DNA from: Allopusillimonas sp048270225
Lineage (GTDB): Bacteria; Pseudomonadota; Gammaproteobacteria; Burkholderiales; Burkholderiaceae_B
Length of the DNA: 64,000 nucleotides
Direction of reading: 5' to 3'
NCBI GenBank assembly: GCA_048270225.1
Contig: JBLWTG010000009.1
Location: 1-64,000 of the forward strand
Of this stretch, positions 43,676 through 53,378 are shown in pieces. The position numbers and the translations under genes are program-made. Under the pieces are notes generated by a model. It was given only the letters and a program-made list of their open reading frames with translations. It was not told the DNA's origin and made no database searches. Within the stretch, counting starts at the first letter, position 1. Each line of letters starts with the position of its first letter.

Positions 43676-44506
43676 ATGCGCGCCACGATGACGCAACAGC
43701 CCCTGCGCATGCTGCTTATACTCGCCCTGCTGGGTGTGGCGGCCTTTCCCATCTACTGGATGCTGGTGACGTCGCTCACACCGTCGCAGCACTTGTTCGA
43801 TGCCACGCCACAGTTGCTGCCTGACTTTCGTCAGATCGGGGTCTACCGGGATATATTCCAGGCGCATCCGGTCGGCGTGTGGCTGCGCAACAGCGCCATC
43901 GTGGCGCTGGGCACCATGGCGCTGAGCATCGCGCTGTCCATTTTCCCCGCCTATGCCTTGTCGCGGTACAGGACAGCCGGCATGGCGATTCTCGGGCTGG
44001 CGCTGTTCGTCACGCAAATGCTGCCCGAGGCCATGCTGGTGGTGCCGCTCTATACCCTCTACACCGAGCTATCCCTGATCAATACCCTGCTCGGGCTGGT
44101 GCTGGCCAATACCGCCTTCACCGTCCCTGTCGTGACCTGGATACTCAAGGGCGCCATCGACGCCATACCCGAGGAAATCGAGGAAGCGGCAAGAATGGAC
44201 GGCTGCTCTCGATTCGGCACCGTGCTCAGTGTCGTCACTCCCATCATCGCGCCCACGCTCGCCGCCACCGCCGTCATCGCCTTTTTCAATGGCTGGAACG
44301 AGTACATCTTTGCCCAGACCCTGATCGTCGACGCCAGCCTGCACACCGCGTCGGTGGGCCTGGCCAGGTTCATCGGCGAGCTGAGCACGCCCATGCATTC
44401 GATCATGTCCGTTGCCCTGATCTACACCCTGCCCGCCGTGGTCTTTTATCTGTTCGCACAGCGCTATGTGGTGGCCGGCATGACCTCCGGCAGCGTCAAG
44501 GGATGA
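43676..44506 (+). CDS. Carbohydrate ABC transporter permease (MalG/UgpE type)
   Basis: A 276-residue inner-membrane protein with six predicted transmembrane segments and EAA loop EEIEEAARMDGCSRFGTVLSVVTPI. It is the partner of the MalF-type permease 3 bases upstream. The ATPase gene follows after 33 bases. Confidence 0.92.
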   Translation: MRATMTQQPLRMLLILALLGVAAFPIYWMLVTSLTPSQHLFDATPQLLPDFRQIGVYRDIFQAHPVGVWLRNSAIVALGTMALSIALSIFPAYALSRYRTAGMAILGLALFVTQMLPEAMLVVPLYTLYTELSLINTLLGLVLANTAFTVPVVTWILKGAIDAIPEEIEEAARMDGCSRFGTVLSVVTPIIAPTLAATAVIAFFNGWNEYIFAQTLIVDASLHTASVGLARFIGELSTPMHSIMSVALIYTLPAVVFYLFAQRYVVAGMTSGSVKG

Positions 44507-44539
44507 GCCCGCAAATCATGACATCTACAGGAAAAACTC

Positions 44540-45706
44540 ATGGCCTCGATACAGCTTGATGGCGTCAGCAAGGTCTTCAACCAGAAGCAGGCAGTCAGCG
44601 ACATCTGCCTGGATGTGCCCGATGGCGAATTTCTCGTACTGCTCGGCCCCTCGGGCTGCGGCAAATCCACGCTCTTGCGCATGCTCGCCGGCCTCGAAAC
44701 CATCAGCGGCGGCGCGATACACCTGAATGGCAATCGCGTGGACACGCTGCCCCCTACCGAACGCGACATGGCCTTCGTCTTCCAGTCCTACGCCCTTTAT
44801 CCCAACATGACGGTAAGACGCAATATCGCCTTTCCCCTCATGATGCGGCGCTTCCACTGGTGGTACCACCTGCCGCTGCTGGGCTATTTCGCCAAGCGCA
44901 GGCTGGAGCGCGATCCGGAAATACGCGACCACGTCCAGCGCGTTGCCTCCACCCTGGCCCTGACAGACATGCTGGACCGCTATCCCCGCACGCTGTCGGG
45001 CGGGCAACGCCAGCGCGTCGCGCTTGGCCGGGCCATGGTCAGGCGCCCAGAAGTATTCCTGATGGACGAACCGCTCTCCAACCTGGATGCCAAGCTGCGC
45101 ACCACCATGCGCAGCGAAATCACCAAACTGCACAAAAAAGTGGGCGGCACCTTCGTCTACGTCACGCATGACCAGATCGAGGCCATGACCATGGGCTCGC
45201 GCATCGCCCTCATGCGCGAAGGCGTCGTGCAACAGTTCGCCACACCCCGTGAAATCTACGAAAAACCAGACAATACCTACGTCGCGCGCTTCATCGGCAC
45301 CCCGCCCATGAACCTCATGCATGCGCGTGTGGTCCAGGGCGGACTGGAAGTCGGCGGCGCGGCACTCGGCCCCGAGCCGCTCGCCCTGCTGACAGACAGC
45401 GGCCATCGCGAGCCAGACCTCATCCTCGGCATACGCCCCAACGCCATGCGCTGCGACACCCAGTCCGCGCCAAACGCCATGCCAGGCAAGGTCGTGCTGG
45501 TCGAGCATGTCGGCGCCGAATCACTGATCACAGTCGCTCTGGACCACGCGCTCACAGCGCATGGCGAAGACGCCGCCGACAACGAAATCATCATCAGCGC
45601 CAGCGGCTACTCCCCCCTGAAATCGGGCGATACCGTCGGCGTGACGCTCGATGCGCAGGACTGCGTGCTTTTCTCCCCCGCAACAAGGCTGCGCATCAGC
45701 CAGTAG
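44540..45706 (+). CDS. Sugar ABC transporter ATP-binding protein (UgpC/MalK type)
   Basis: A 388-residue ATPase: Walker A GPSGCGKST (about 38-46), Q-loop VFQSYALYPNM, signature LSGGQRQRVALGRA, Walker B VFLMDEPLSNLDAKLR, H-loop THDQIEAMTM, then a C-terminal TOBE domain. An insertion of about 25 residues (RRFHWWYHLPLLGYFAKRRL) after the Q-loop is unusual for this subfamily. It energises the importer encoded upstream. Confidence 0.93.
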   Translation: MASIQLDGVSKVFNQKQAVSDICLDVPDGEFLVLLGPSGCGKSTLLRMLAGLETISGGAIHLNGNRVDTLPPTERDMAFVFQSYALYPNMTVRRNIAFPLMMRRFHWWYHLPLLGYFAKRRLERDPEIRDHVQRVASTLALTDMLDRYPRTLSGGQRQRVALGRAMVRRPEVFLMDEPLSNLDAKLRTTMRSEITKLHKKVGGTFVYVTHDQIEAMTMGSRIALMREGVVQQFATPREIYEKPDNTYVARFIGTPPMNLMHARVVQGGLEVGGAALGPEPLALLTDSGHREPDLILGIRPNAMRCDTQSAPNAMPGKVVLVEHVGAESLITVALDHALTAHGEDAADNEIIISASGYSPLKSGDTVGVTLDAQDCVLFSPATRLRISQ

Positions 45707-45738
45707 TACCGGAACAACCCTCAACACGATGGAATGAC

Positions 45739-47010
45739 ATGAAGAACATATTGGAAGGTTATAGAGTGCTGGACTGCTCGATTGCCATGGCCGGCCCCTT
45801 CGCAGGCCAGCGCCTGGGCGATCTGGGCGCAGACGTCATCAAGGTCGAGCCGGTCACCGGCGAATGGCAAAGACACGTGTCGGCCGGCGGCGCCCGCGGC
45901 AATCAGGTCAATGTGTCCTTCCTTTCCCTGAACCGGAACAAGCGCAGCCTGGCGGTCGACCTCAAGTCCGACCAGGGCAAGGATTTGCTGTATCGCATGG
46001 TGCGCGACGCCGATGTCTTTCTGCAGAACTATCGCCCGGGCGTCGCCGCGCGGCTGGGCGTGGACTATGAAACGCTGGCGCGCATCAACCCCGGCCTGGT
46101 CTACGTATCGATCTCGGGCTACGGCGAAGACGGCCCCTACAAACTCAGGCCAGGGCAGGACCTGCTGCTGCAAGGCATGAGCGGCGCGATGATGTCCGCC
46201 GGACGCGCGGGCGATCCGCCCTCGCCCGCGGGACAGTACCTGGTCGACGCCGTCACGGCCTCTACCGCCTTCGAGGGCGTGCTGGCAGCGCTGCTGCACC
46301 GCGAACGCACCGGCGAAGGCCAACTGGTGCAGGTCAATATGCTGGACTCCATCATTGCCCTGCAAATGCAAGAGCTTTCCGTCTTCAGCGTGGGCGGCAA
46401 GCCGCAAGAACGCAGCCAGGAGCCGCATGCGCACGTCTATATACGCGCCCCTTATGGCGTATTCAAAACGGCCGATGGCTACATCACGCTGGCATTCCCG
46501 TCCATGAAAGACCTGGCTACCGCACTGGAGGCGCCCGAGCTGGCGGGCATGGATGACGAAAAGGATACCTTCGAACGCAGGGATGAAATCTACGCCATCA
46601 CACGGGAAAAAATTCAGGGGCGCACCAGCGCGCAATGGCTTGATATCTTCAACGGCCTGGGCATCTGGGCCGGCCCCGTCTATGGCTATGAAGACGTCAT
46701 CAACGATCCCCAGGTCAAGTTCAACGGCACCTTTGTCGAGTATGAGCACCCCACTGAAGGCCGCGTCACGACACCCGGCTTTCCGATCAAGTTCTCGCGC
46801 ACCCCGTCGCAGGTGACGCTGGGCGCGCCACTGGCCGGCCAGCACACTCGGGAAATTCTGGAAGAAATGGGTCTGGAATCCGGGCAAATCCAGCAGTTGC
46901 TGGACAGCAAGGTCGTAGGCGAAACCCGGCTGGAACAGGTCGGCACCGCCGGAACGCATGCCGCCGAAGGGCACGCCCCGGCGGCGCAAGCCTCTGGCAG
47001 CCGGCCATGA
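45739..47010 (+). CDS. CaiB/BaiF-family CoA-transferase (first copy)
   Basis: A 423-residue class III CoA-transferase. The N-terminus (MAGPFAGQRLGDLGADVIKV EP) is typical, VYVSISGYGEDGPYKLRPGQ precedes the region of the catalytic Asp, and DAVTASTAFEGVLAALLHRE follows. It moves CoA between organic acids by a ping-pong-independent mechanism. It lies 32 bases after the ABC ATPase and overlaps the next gene (ATGA), so transport and CoA activation may be one transcription unit. Confidence 0.9.
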   Translation: MKNILEGYRVLDCSIAMAGPFAGQRLGDLGADVIKVEPVTGEWQRHVSAGGARGNQVNVSFLSLNRNKRSLAVDLKSDQGKDLLYRMVRDADVFLQNYRPGVAARLGVDYETLARINPGLVYVSISGYGEDGPYKLRPGQDLLLQGMSGAMMSAGRAGDPPSPAGQYLVDAVTASTAFEGVLAALLHRERTGEGQLVQVNMLDSIIALQMQELSVFSVGGKPQERSQEPHAHVYIRAPYGVFKTADGYITLAFPSMKDLATALEAPELAGMDDEKDTFERRDEIYAITREKIQGRTSAQWLDIFNGLGIWAGPVYGYEDVINDPQVKFNGTFVEYEHPTEGRVTTPGFPIKFSRTPSQVTLGAPLAGQHTREILEEMGLESGQIQQLLDSKVVGETRLEQVGTAGTHAAEGHAPAAQASGSRP

Positions 47011-48197
47011 CGCAACAGCCTGCATTCCGGGGACTCACCTGGGATCACCCCAGGGGCTATGATGCGCTGGCCGCAGCGGCAGCGCAGACGCAGGGTCTTG
47101 ATCTTCACTGGGACAAGCAGTCGCTCGAAGGCTTTGAGTCGGCGGGCATCAGCGACCTGGCACAGCGCTATGACCTGATCGTCATCGATCATCCCCACCT
47201 GGGCGATGCCCTGGCCGGCGACTGTTTTCAGGACATTGATACGCTGTTCGACCCCGCCTTGCAGGCCCGCTGGCGCGCGCAGAGCGTGGGGCGGAGTTTC
47301 ACCAGCTACCGCTACGAAGACCGGCAGTGGGCCCTGCCCCTGGACGCGGCCACACAGGTCGCCGCCTGGCGGCCTGAGCTGTCGTCCGAGCCGGCCCCCT
47401 CGTCCTGGACGCAACTGCCCGATTACGCCCGGCACAACCCCATCTGCCTCTCCCTGGCCGGGCCGCACGCCTTTCTGACCCTGTGCAGCATGGCCCACGC
47501 CTTCGGCGCGCGCATGGGCGACCACCAGGCGTACCTGTTTGAGGGCGGTGATGTCGCGGCAGCCTGGGAGCTGCTGCAGTCGCTGTATTCGCGCAGCCCG
47601 GCAGCCTGGGAAACCAGCAATCCCATTGCCCTGCTGCATGGCATGAGCACCACCGACGAGATCGCCTATTGCCCGCTGGTCTATGGCTACGTCAACTACG
47701 CCGGCCCGGCCAGTCCCGGCCAGCGCGTGGCCTTCGTGGACGCGCCCAGCGGACCCGGCGGCGCCATCGGGTCGGTGCTGGGCGGCACGGGCATCGCCAT
47801 CACCCGACGCTGCGCTGCCACACCCGCCCTGCTGCGCCATCTTGAATACCTGATGGAAGCCAGCACGCAGTCCACGTTCATTCCCGCCCATCATGGCCAG
47901 CCCTCCGCGCGCCAAGCCTGGCAGGATCGCGAGCTGGATCGCGAATACAACGGCTTCTACACGCAAACCCAGCGCACGCTGGAGGCCGCCTTCGTGCGCC
48001 CCCGCTTTCCCGGCTATACGCGCTTCCAGCTGGAGGCCTCCCAGGCCGTGCGCGACATGCTGGCTGCGCGGACCAGCGCCCCGGCCAGCCTGGCGCGACT
48101 CCAGGCGCTGCATCGCACGGCGACCGGCGCGGCGGATCTCGACATCCTGCCGCCGCCCGGCAAGCATGCGGAAGGCATGCGTCCGTCACAGCCGTAG
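47007..48197 (+). CDS. Solute-binding-like protein without signal peptide
   Basis: A 396-residue protein resembling family 1 extracellular solute-binding proteins in its body (YDLIVIDHPHLGDALA, PLDAATQVAAWRPE, GGAIGSVLGGTGIAITRRCA, LEYLMEASTQ). Its N-terminus, MTQQPAFRGLTWDHPRGYDA, has no signal sequence or lipobox. It would stay in the cytoplasm unless exported by another route. The gene overlaps the CaiB stop, so it may be an intracellular ligand sensor or a CoA-transferase partner. Function is unknown. Confidence 0.7.
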   Translation: MTQQPAFRGLTWDHPRGYDALAAAAAQTQGLDLHWDKQSLEGFESAGISDLAQRYDLIVIDHPHLGDALAGDCFQDIDTLFDPALQARWRAQSVGRSFTSYRYEDRQWALPLDAATQVAAWRPELSSEPAPSSWTQLPDYARHNPICLSLAGPHAFLTLCSMAHAFGARMGDHQAYLFEGGDVAAAWELLQSLYSRSPAAWETSNPIALLHGMSTTDEIAYCPLVYGYVNYAGPASPGQRVAFVDAPSGPGGAIGSVLGGTGIAITRRCAATPALLRHLEYLMEASTQSTFIPAHHGQPSARQAWQDRELDREYNGFYTQTQRTLEAAFVRPRFPGYTRFQLEASQAVRDMLAARTSAPASLARLQALHRTATGAADLDILPPPGKHAEGMRPSQP

Positions 48198-48248
48198 AAC
48201 AGCCCCCTCTTCCAGCCTATTCACCGCACACAGCCACAGGACAAGCTC

Positions 48249-49016
48249 ATGGATAACATTCTCTTCAGCATCGACGGCCACATCGCCACGATTACCCTGA
48301 ACCGGCCCGAAAAACTCAATGCCGTCACGCCCGAGATGGCCGATGCGCTCGTGACGCATGTACGCCACTGCAACGACAATGACCAGATCCGCGCCGTCAT
48401 CATCACCGGCGCGGGAGACCGCGCTTTCTGCGCAGGCAGCGACATCGCCGAACTCGATGACTACGAAACGCCCTGGGTGTTCCGCAACCGGCCCGACTAC
48501 TGCGACGCCATCCGCGCCCTGCGCAAGCCCGCCATCTGCGCCATCAATGGCTACGCCTTTGGCGGCGGCCTGGAAACCGCCATGTCCTGCGACATCCGCA
48601 TTGCGGCCGATACCGCCAAACTTGCCTCGCCCGAGGTCAAGCTGGGCTGGATCGGCGGTGGCGGCATGGCATACATGCTGGCCCATAACGTCGGCGCCTC
48701 GAACGCCGCGCGCATGCTGATGACGGGCGAACCGATCAGCGCCGCCACCGCGCTCTCCTGGGGACTGGTCAGTGAACTGGCGCCCGCAAGCGAGCTGCTG
48801 AACCTGGCCCGCAGCATTGCGCAAGCCATCGTTGCCCGACCGCCCATTGCCGTGCAGACGGCCAAGACCAATCTGCGCGCCGCCTATGCCGTGCCGCTGG
48901 AAACCGCCATTCAGTACGAGCGCGATCTGCAGACCATCTGCTTTGCCACACAGGACGCAGACGAAGGGCGCCGCGCGTTCAAGGAAAAGCGCAGCCCCAC
49001 CTTCCAGGGCCGCTAG
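48249..49016 (+). CDS. Enoyl-CoA hydratase/isomerase-family protein
   Basis: A 255-residue crotonase-fold protein with oxyanion-hole segments DRAFCAGSDIAEL (about 57-69) and GYAFGGGLETAMSCD (about 100-114). Family members hydrate, isomerise or cleave acyl-CoA esters. It sits between the CaiB/binding-like pair and a LacI regulator, fitting a CoA-ester route. Confidence 0.9.
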   Translation: MDNILFSIDGHIATITLNRPEKLNAVTPEMADALVTHVRHCNDNDQIRAVIITGAGDRAFCAGSDIAELDDYETPWVFRNRPDYCDAIRALRKPAICAINGYAFGGGLETAMSCDIRIAADTAKLASPEVKLGWIGGGGMAYMLAHNVGASNAARMLMTGEPISAATALSWGLVSELAPASELLNLARSIAQAIVARPPIAVQTAKTNLRAAYAVPLETAIQYERDLQTICFATQDADEGRRAFKEKRSPTFQGR

Positions 49017-49085
49017 CGAGCCCGGGAGCCCGGATATCGTTATGATGCTTCTCACTATGACTACTCATCGTGTTCCAGAGCAAGC

Positions 49086-50147
49086 ATGACCAAGCCTTCC
49101 CCACCTGACACCGCCCAGGGCCGCGCCGGCGGACGCCGGCGCCTGAACTCGCAATCGGTCACCATGATCGACGTCGCCCACATCGCCGGCGTATCGGCCC
49201 AGACCGTGTCGCGTGTGCTCAGCGCTCCCGAAACCGTGTCGCCGCAACGGCGCGAGCGCGTCCTGGCCGCCATCCGGCAAACCAATTACGTGCACAACGC
49301 CGTGGCCAGCAACCTCGCCTCGTCACGCAGCCGCACTGTCGCCGCCATCATCCCGCTGATCTCCAATTCCATTTTTGCCGATACCGTGCAAGGCCTTACG
49401 CAAGAACTGCTGCCTATGGGCTACCAGGTCATCATCGGCATCACGGAATACGACCCGGCCAAGGAAGAAGACATTGTGCGCAGCATTCTGGGGCGGCGAC
49501 CGCACGGCGTCTTCATGATCGGCACCCATCACAGCGGCACAACACGGCAACTGCTGGAAGAGGCGCAGGTCCCCGTGGTCGAAAGCTGGGACTGGGTCAG
49601 CAATCCCATAGACTGTCTGGTGGGATTTTCCAATCGCCAGGCCCTGCTCGACCTGCTGGCCCACCTGGCGCAGGCAGGCTACCGCAATCCGGTGTTCTGC
49701 GGCGTCGTGACCGAAGGCGACAACCGCGCAGAGGAAAGACTCAAGGGTTTCAATCATGGTCTTAAAAAACTCTTCGGCCATCGCGGCAAGCGCCAGGTAC
49801 TGCTGCATGAACCGTCCTACACCATGGCCATGGGCAGAACCTTTCTGCACGAGGCCCGCGCGCAATACCCCGATGCAGACGTACTGGTCTTCACCAGCGA
49901 TGTATTCGCCGCCGGCGCGATGCTCGAAGCACAACGCCAGGGCCTGCGCGTGCCCCAGGACATCGCTATCACCGGCTTTGGCGGCTACGAATTCGCCAGC
50001 GAAACCAACCCCTCGCTCACCACGGTCAGCATCCCCGCCACGGAAATCGGCGCCAGCGCGGCCCGGCTGATCATTCAGAACGCAGAACGTGAGCGTAAAC
50101 TCCGCATCAAGGTCGATGTCGCACTCACCCTGGGAGGCAGTACCTAA
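49086..50147 (+). CDS. LacI-family regulator (GntR subgroup)
   Basis: A 353-residue LacI-type repressor: HTH at about 22-50 (TMIDVAHIAGVSAQTVSRVL, SAPETVSPQRR) and a sensor domain with AAIIPLISNSIFADTVQGLT, ITGFGGYEFASETNPSLTTV. This subgroup often binds TGTTAGCGCTAACA-type operators, the sequence found at 41424-41443. It is therefore the best candidate regulator of the ABC/CaiB unit upstream. The start is at MTKPSPPD behind AGAGCAAGC, a weak site. Confidence 0.87.
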   Translation: MTKPSPPDTAQGRAGGRRRLNSQSVTMIDVAHIAGVSAQTVSRVLSAPETVSPQRRERVLAAIRQTNYVHNAVASNLASSRSRTVAAIIPLISNSIFADTVQGLTQELLPMGYQVIIGITEYDPAKEEDIVRSILGRRPHGVFMIGTHHSGTTRQLLEEAQVPVVESWDWVSNPIDCLVGFSNRQALLDLLAHLAQAGYRNPVFCGVVTEGDNRAEERLKGFNHGLKKLFGHRGKRQVLLHEPSYTMAMGRTFLHEARAQYPDADVLVFTSDVFAAGAMLEAQRQGLRVPQDIAITGFGGYEFASETNPSLTTVSIPATEIGASAARLIIQNAERERKLRIKVDVALTLGGST

Positions 50148-50217
50148 AGCCCTCCACCCCAGCAACACCAGCCACACAAACCCGCTACCCGACAACACCC
50201 CTACCCCTGGAACTGCT

Positions 50218-51378
50218 ATGCAACGCCAAGACTCTTTCCTTCCAGTCGATCATGAAAACGCTTTGCTGATCGGCCGCATCCACGATCCCCGCGACGCAGG
50301 CCCCAGTGTCGTCGCGCTGCGCGGCGGCAAGCTGTACGACCTGACGCGCAGCGCGCCCACCGTGTCCCAGCTGCTCGAGCACGACGACCTCCCGGCGCTC
50401 ATCGCCCAGGCGCCCGAAGCCTCGCAATGGAAGCTGGACACGGTCCTGGCGAACACCGTTGCCAATGAGAGATCGGCCGCGCGCTTTGTCGCGCCTTGCG
50501 ATCTGCAGGTGATCAAGGCCTGCGGCGTGACCTTCGCCGGCAGCATGCTCGAGCGAGTCATTGAAGAGAAAGCGGCCGGCAATCCCGCGCGCGCCACCCA
50601 GATACGCGAAGAGATCGGCCAGGTCATCGGCAGCGCCCTGTCCAACATCAAACCCGGCTCCAAAGCAGCCGAACAGGCGCGCGAGTATCTGGTTAAACAA
50701 GGGCTGTGGTCGCAGTATCTGGAGGTCGGCATAGGTCCGGACGCCGAGGTGTTCACCAAAGCCCCCGTGCTCTCCTCCGTGGGCAGCGGCGAACAGATCG
50801 GCATACTCAAGGCTTCGAACTGGAACAATCCCGAACCCGAACTTGTGCTGGCTGTGGATTCACAGGGCCGCATACGCGGCGTCACCCTGGGCAATGACGT
50901 TAACCTGCGCGACATCGAAGGCCGCAGCGCCCTGCTGCTGGGCAAAGCCAAGGACAACAACGCCTCCTGCGCCATCGGCCCCTTTATCCGCCTGTTCGAC
51001 GATCAGTTCACGCTGGACGACGCCCGCCAACTCGAGATCAGTCTGAACGTCACAGGCGACGACGGCTTCGTGCTGGACGGCCACAGCTCCATCAGCCAGA
51101 TCAGCCGCGACCTGACCGACCTCGCCGCGCAGACCTGCGGCCGCCATCACCAATATCCCGACGGCTTCATGCTGTTCACCGGCACCCTCTTCGCACCCAC
51201 CGCCGACCGCGATGCGCCGGGCGAAGGCTTCACCCACAAGCTGGGCGACATCGTGCGCATCAGCTGTCCTGCGCTGGGCACATTGAGCAATCAGGTCGTC
51301 CACAGTGAAGACGCCACGCCCTGGGAGCAGGGCATCACCTATCTGATGCGCAATCTTGCGGGGCGTGGTTTGCTTTAA
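50218..51378 (+). CDS. Fumarylacetoacetate hydrolase-family protein
   Basis: A 386-residue FAH-superfamily protein. The C-terminal domain has metal ligands and signature GPDAEVFTKAPVLSSVGSGE, WNNPEPELVLAVDSQGRIRG, LGNDVNLRDIEGRSALLLGK. The superfamily includes hydrolases, 2-keto-3-deoxy sugar-acid dehydratases and decarboxylases. The sugar-acid context makes a dehydratase (for example of araD type) possible. The start at 50218 is chosen over a frame start at 50089 that overlaps the LacI gene. Confidence 0.85.
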   Translation: MQRQDSFLPVDHENALLIGRIHDPRDAGPSVVALRGGKLYDLTRSAPTVSQLLEHDDLPALIAQAPEASQWKLDTVLANTVANERSAARFVAPCDLQVIKACGVTFAGSMLERVIEEKAAGNPARATQIREEIGQVIGSALSNIKPGSKAAEQAREYLVKQGLWSQYLEVGIGPDAEVFTKAPVLSSVGSGEQIGILKASNWNNPEPELVLAVDSQGRIRGVTLGNDVNLRDIEGRSALLLGKAKDNNASCAIGPFIRLFDDQFTLDDARQLEISLNVTGDDGFVLDGHSSISQISRDLTDLAAQTCGRHHQYPDGFMLFTGTLFAPTADRDAPGEGFTHKLGDIVRISCPALGTLSNQVVHSEDATPWEQGITYLMRNLAGRGLL

Positions 51379-51385
51379 GCGCCGA

Positions 51386-52174
51386 CTACTCCGCCAGCCA
51401 CCGCTCCGCCAGCATCCTGATCGGCTCATCGACCAGCTTGCCATCCACCACCACGGCGCCGTGCGGGGTTTCTGAGATTGCCTGGATCACACGCTGCGCC
51501 CAGACAAGCTCTGCCTCGGAAGGCGACATGCCCTGGGTCACCGGCGCGACCTGGCGCGGATGGATGCACAGGCGGCCGCCAAAGCCCAGGCGGCGCGACT
51601 GCGCGGCGCACTGCTGCACAAAATCCGCATCGTCCCAACTGAGCAAGGTGCCGTCTATCGGCGGCTCGATCCCCGCCAGACGCGAGGCCATCACCATCTC
51701 CACCTGCACCGGACGCCAGGCGGCCTCGTCCTGAATACCGCTGTCCAGCGCAAAATCCACGCTGCCGAACACCAGCCGCGCCACGCCCGGAAAACCTGCA
51801 AGCGCCCGCATCTGCGGCACACCCGCCACCGTCTCCACCAGCGGAAAAATCGCCACGCCCTCGCCCAGCACCTCGCGCAGCCGCTCCATAGGCTGCAGCG
51901 ATTCCGCCTTAGGCAGCATCACTGCTTGCGCACCGGCAGCCTTGAGCATGGCGACATCCTGCTCAAACCAGGGCGTGCCATAGGCATTGATTCTGACAAC
52001 GCTGTGCCTGGTACCTTCCCACTCGCCGACCATACGGCGCGCCTCATCCTTGGCAGCGGGCAAGACGGCATCTTCCAGATCGACCACCACCCTGTCCGCG
52101 CCTGTCTGCACAGCCTTGTCAAACCGTTCAGGCCGGTCTCCCGGTACGAACAGCATACTTCTTACCTTGAACAT
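51386..52174 (-). CDS. HpcH/HpaI - CitE-type CoA-ester lyase
   Basis: A 262-residue CitE-like lyase: RSMLFVPGDRPERFDKAVQT, VVVDLEDAVLPAAKDEAR, FPLVETVAGVPQMRALAGF, VFGSVDFALDSGI, CIHPRQVAPV. Family members split citramalyl-CoA, malyl-CoA or related esters to acetyl-CoA or propionyl-CoA and an oxoacid. AGGAGATATAGG within the end of the MFS gene is its ribosome binding site, supporting the start at 52174. It is the last gene of the minus-strand operon and converges on the FAH-family gene. Confidence 0.88.
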   Translation of the reverse strand: MFKVRSMLFVPGDRPERFDKAVQTGADRVVVDLEDAVLPAAKDEARRMVGEWEGTRHSVVRINAYGTPWFEQDVAMLKAAGAQAVMLPKAESLQPMERLREVLGEGVAIFPLVETVAGVPQMRALAGFPGVARLVFGSVDFALDSGIQDEAAWRPVQVEMVMASRLAGIEPPIDGTLLSWDDADFVQQCAAQSRRLGFGGRLCIHPRQVAPVTQGMSPSEAELVWAQRVIQAISETPHGAVVVDGKLVDEPIRMLAERWLAE

Positions 52175-52175
52175 C

Positions 52176-53378
52176 CTATATCTCCTGGATTGCATGAAAC
52201 CTGCGGCGGCATTTCAGCAGAATCAATCCCAGCACAAATGCCGGGACGACAATAAAGACAAATGCCGCACGATAACTGTCCGTCATCGACGCCAGCGCGC
52301 CGAAAACAGTCGGGCCGACGACCACGCCCAGATAAGTGGCAGCGAGCGCACCACCGGTCGCCAGACCGATCTGCCCCGCGGGCGCCTGACGCGCCACCTC
52401 CGCCAGATAAACGCCATTCCAGCCCAGCGCCCCCGCGCCGAACACCACCAGCAGCAGCAACAGGGCGAACTGCGGCACGCCCGGCCCCAGCGATGCCAGC
52501 ACCCATCCGCAGGCTGCCATGGTAAAGGCCAGCACCGCCAGCATCGCTACCGCGCCGATAAAGCGGTCCGCGCACCAGCCCCAGACCAGGCGGCCGAACA
52601 CCCCCGCCACCTGCGAAGCCGACATCATCGACCCGGCCACAATAAGCGAATAGCCCAGACCATCGTGCAGATAAACCACCAGATACGCATTAAGCGAGAG
52701 CTGCACCGCTGAAAACGTCAATGAACTCAGCGACAGCAGGCGCAGGGACGGATGGTGCCAGATCATTTCCATCGAGCGCCGCAGACTCGCAAAGCCGGAC
52801 ACCACGGCCCTGCCCCGATCCGCATCCAGTTCCCGGCGCAATATCTGGGCCACCGCGGCACAAAGCAGGCACGCGCCCGCAATGACGATGACCGCGCTTT
52901 GCCAGCCCCATAGCGCATTAAGCCGGGGCGCCGCCATGCCCGCAATGACGCCGCCCAACGGCACGCCAGTCTGCTTGAGCGAAAACACAAAACCCATGCG
53001 ATGCGCCGGTGTCGTGCGGGCCAGCAGATGAGAGCTGGCGGGCGTGATCGGCCCATAGCCCACCCCCGCCAGCAATGCGCCGACCAGCGCCAGGGCAGGC
53101 GAAGCCAGCAAGGCAAGCGCCAGCCCCATTGCACATAACAGCAAACTGCATTGACTGACCCGGATGGCGCCATACCGCCCTATCCATCCGCCCGATGCCA
53201 GACTGCCCAGCATGGCGCCGACATAGATACAGGACACATACGCGCCCACAGACTCTCCCGGCACGCCGAATACCGGCGCCAGCACAGGCGCCAGTACCGG
53301 CACCGTCAGCGCCGCCGCCGACGCCAGTGCCTGAATGGACAGCGTAATCAACAGGGTGCCGCGTGCGCCGGACTTCAT
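52176..53378 (-). CDS. MFS transporter
   Basis: A 400-residue major facilitator with about 12 transmembrane segments and the loop 2-3 pattern GGWIGRYGAIR. VFSLKQTGVPLGGVIAGMAA is typical of organic-acid or aromatic-acid carriers. It lies inside a catabolic operon that also has a TRAP importer, so two uptake routes or an exporter are possible. The start MKSGARGTL at 53378 overlaps the GntR stop by 4 bases. Confidence 0.87.
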   Translation of the reverse strand: MKSGARGTLLITLSIQALASAAALTVPVLAPVLAPVFGVPGESVGAYVSCIYVGAMLGSLASGGWIGRYGAIRVSQCSLLLCAMGLALALLASPALALVGALLAGVGYGPITPASSHLLARTTPAHRMGFVFSLKQTGVPLGGVIAGMAAPRLNALWGWQSAVIVIAGACLLCAAVAQILRRELDADRGRAVVSGFASLRRSMEMIWHHPSLRLLSLSSLTFSAVQLSLNAYLVVYLHDGLGYSLIVAGSMMSASQVAGVFGRLVWGWCADRFIGAVAMLAVLAFTMAACGWVLASLGPGVPQFALLLLLVVFGAGALGWNGVYLAEVARQAPAGQIGLATGGALAATYLGVVVGPTVFGALASMTDSYRAAFVFIVVPAFVLGLILLKCRRRFHAIQEI

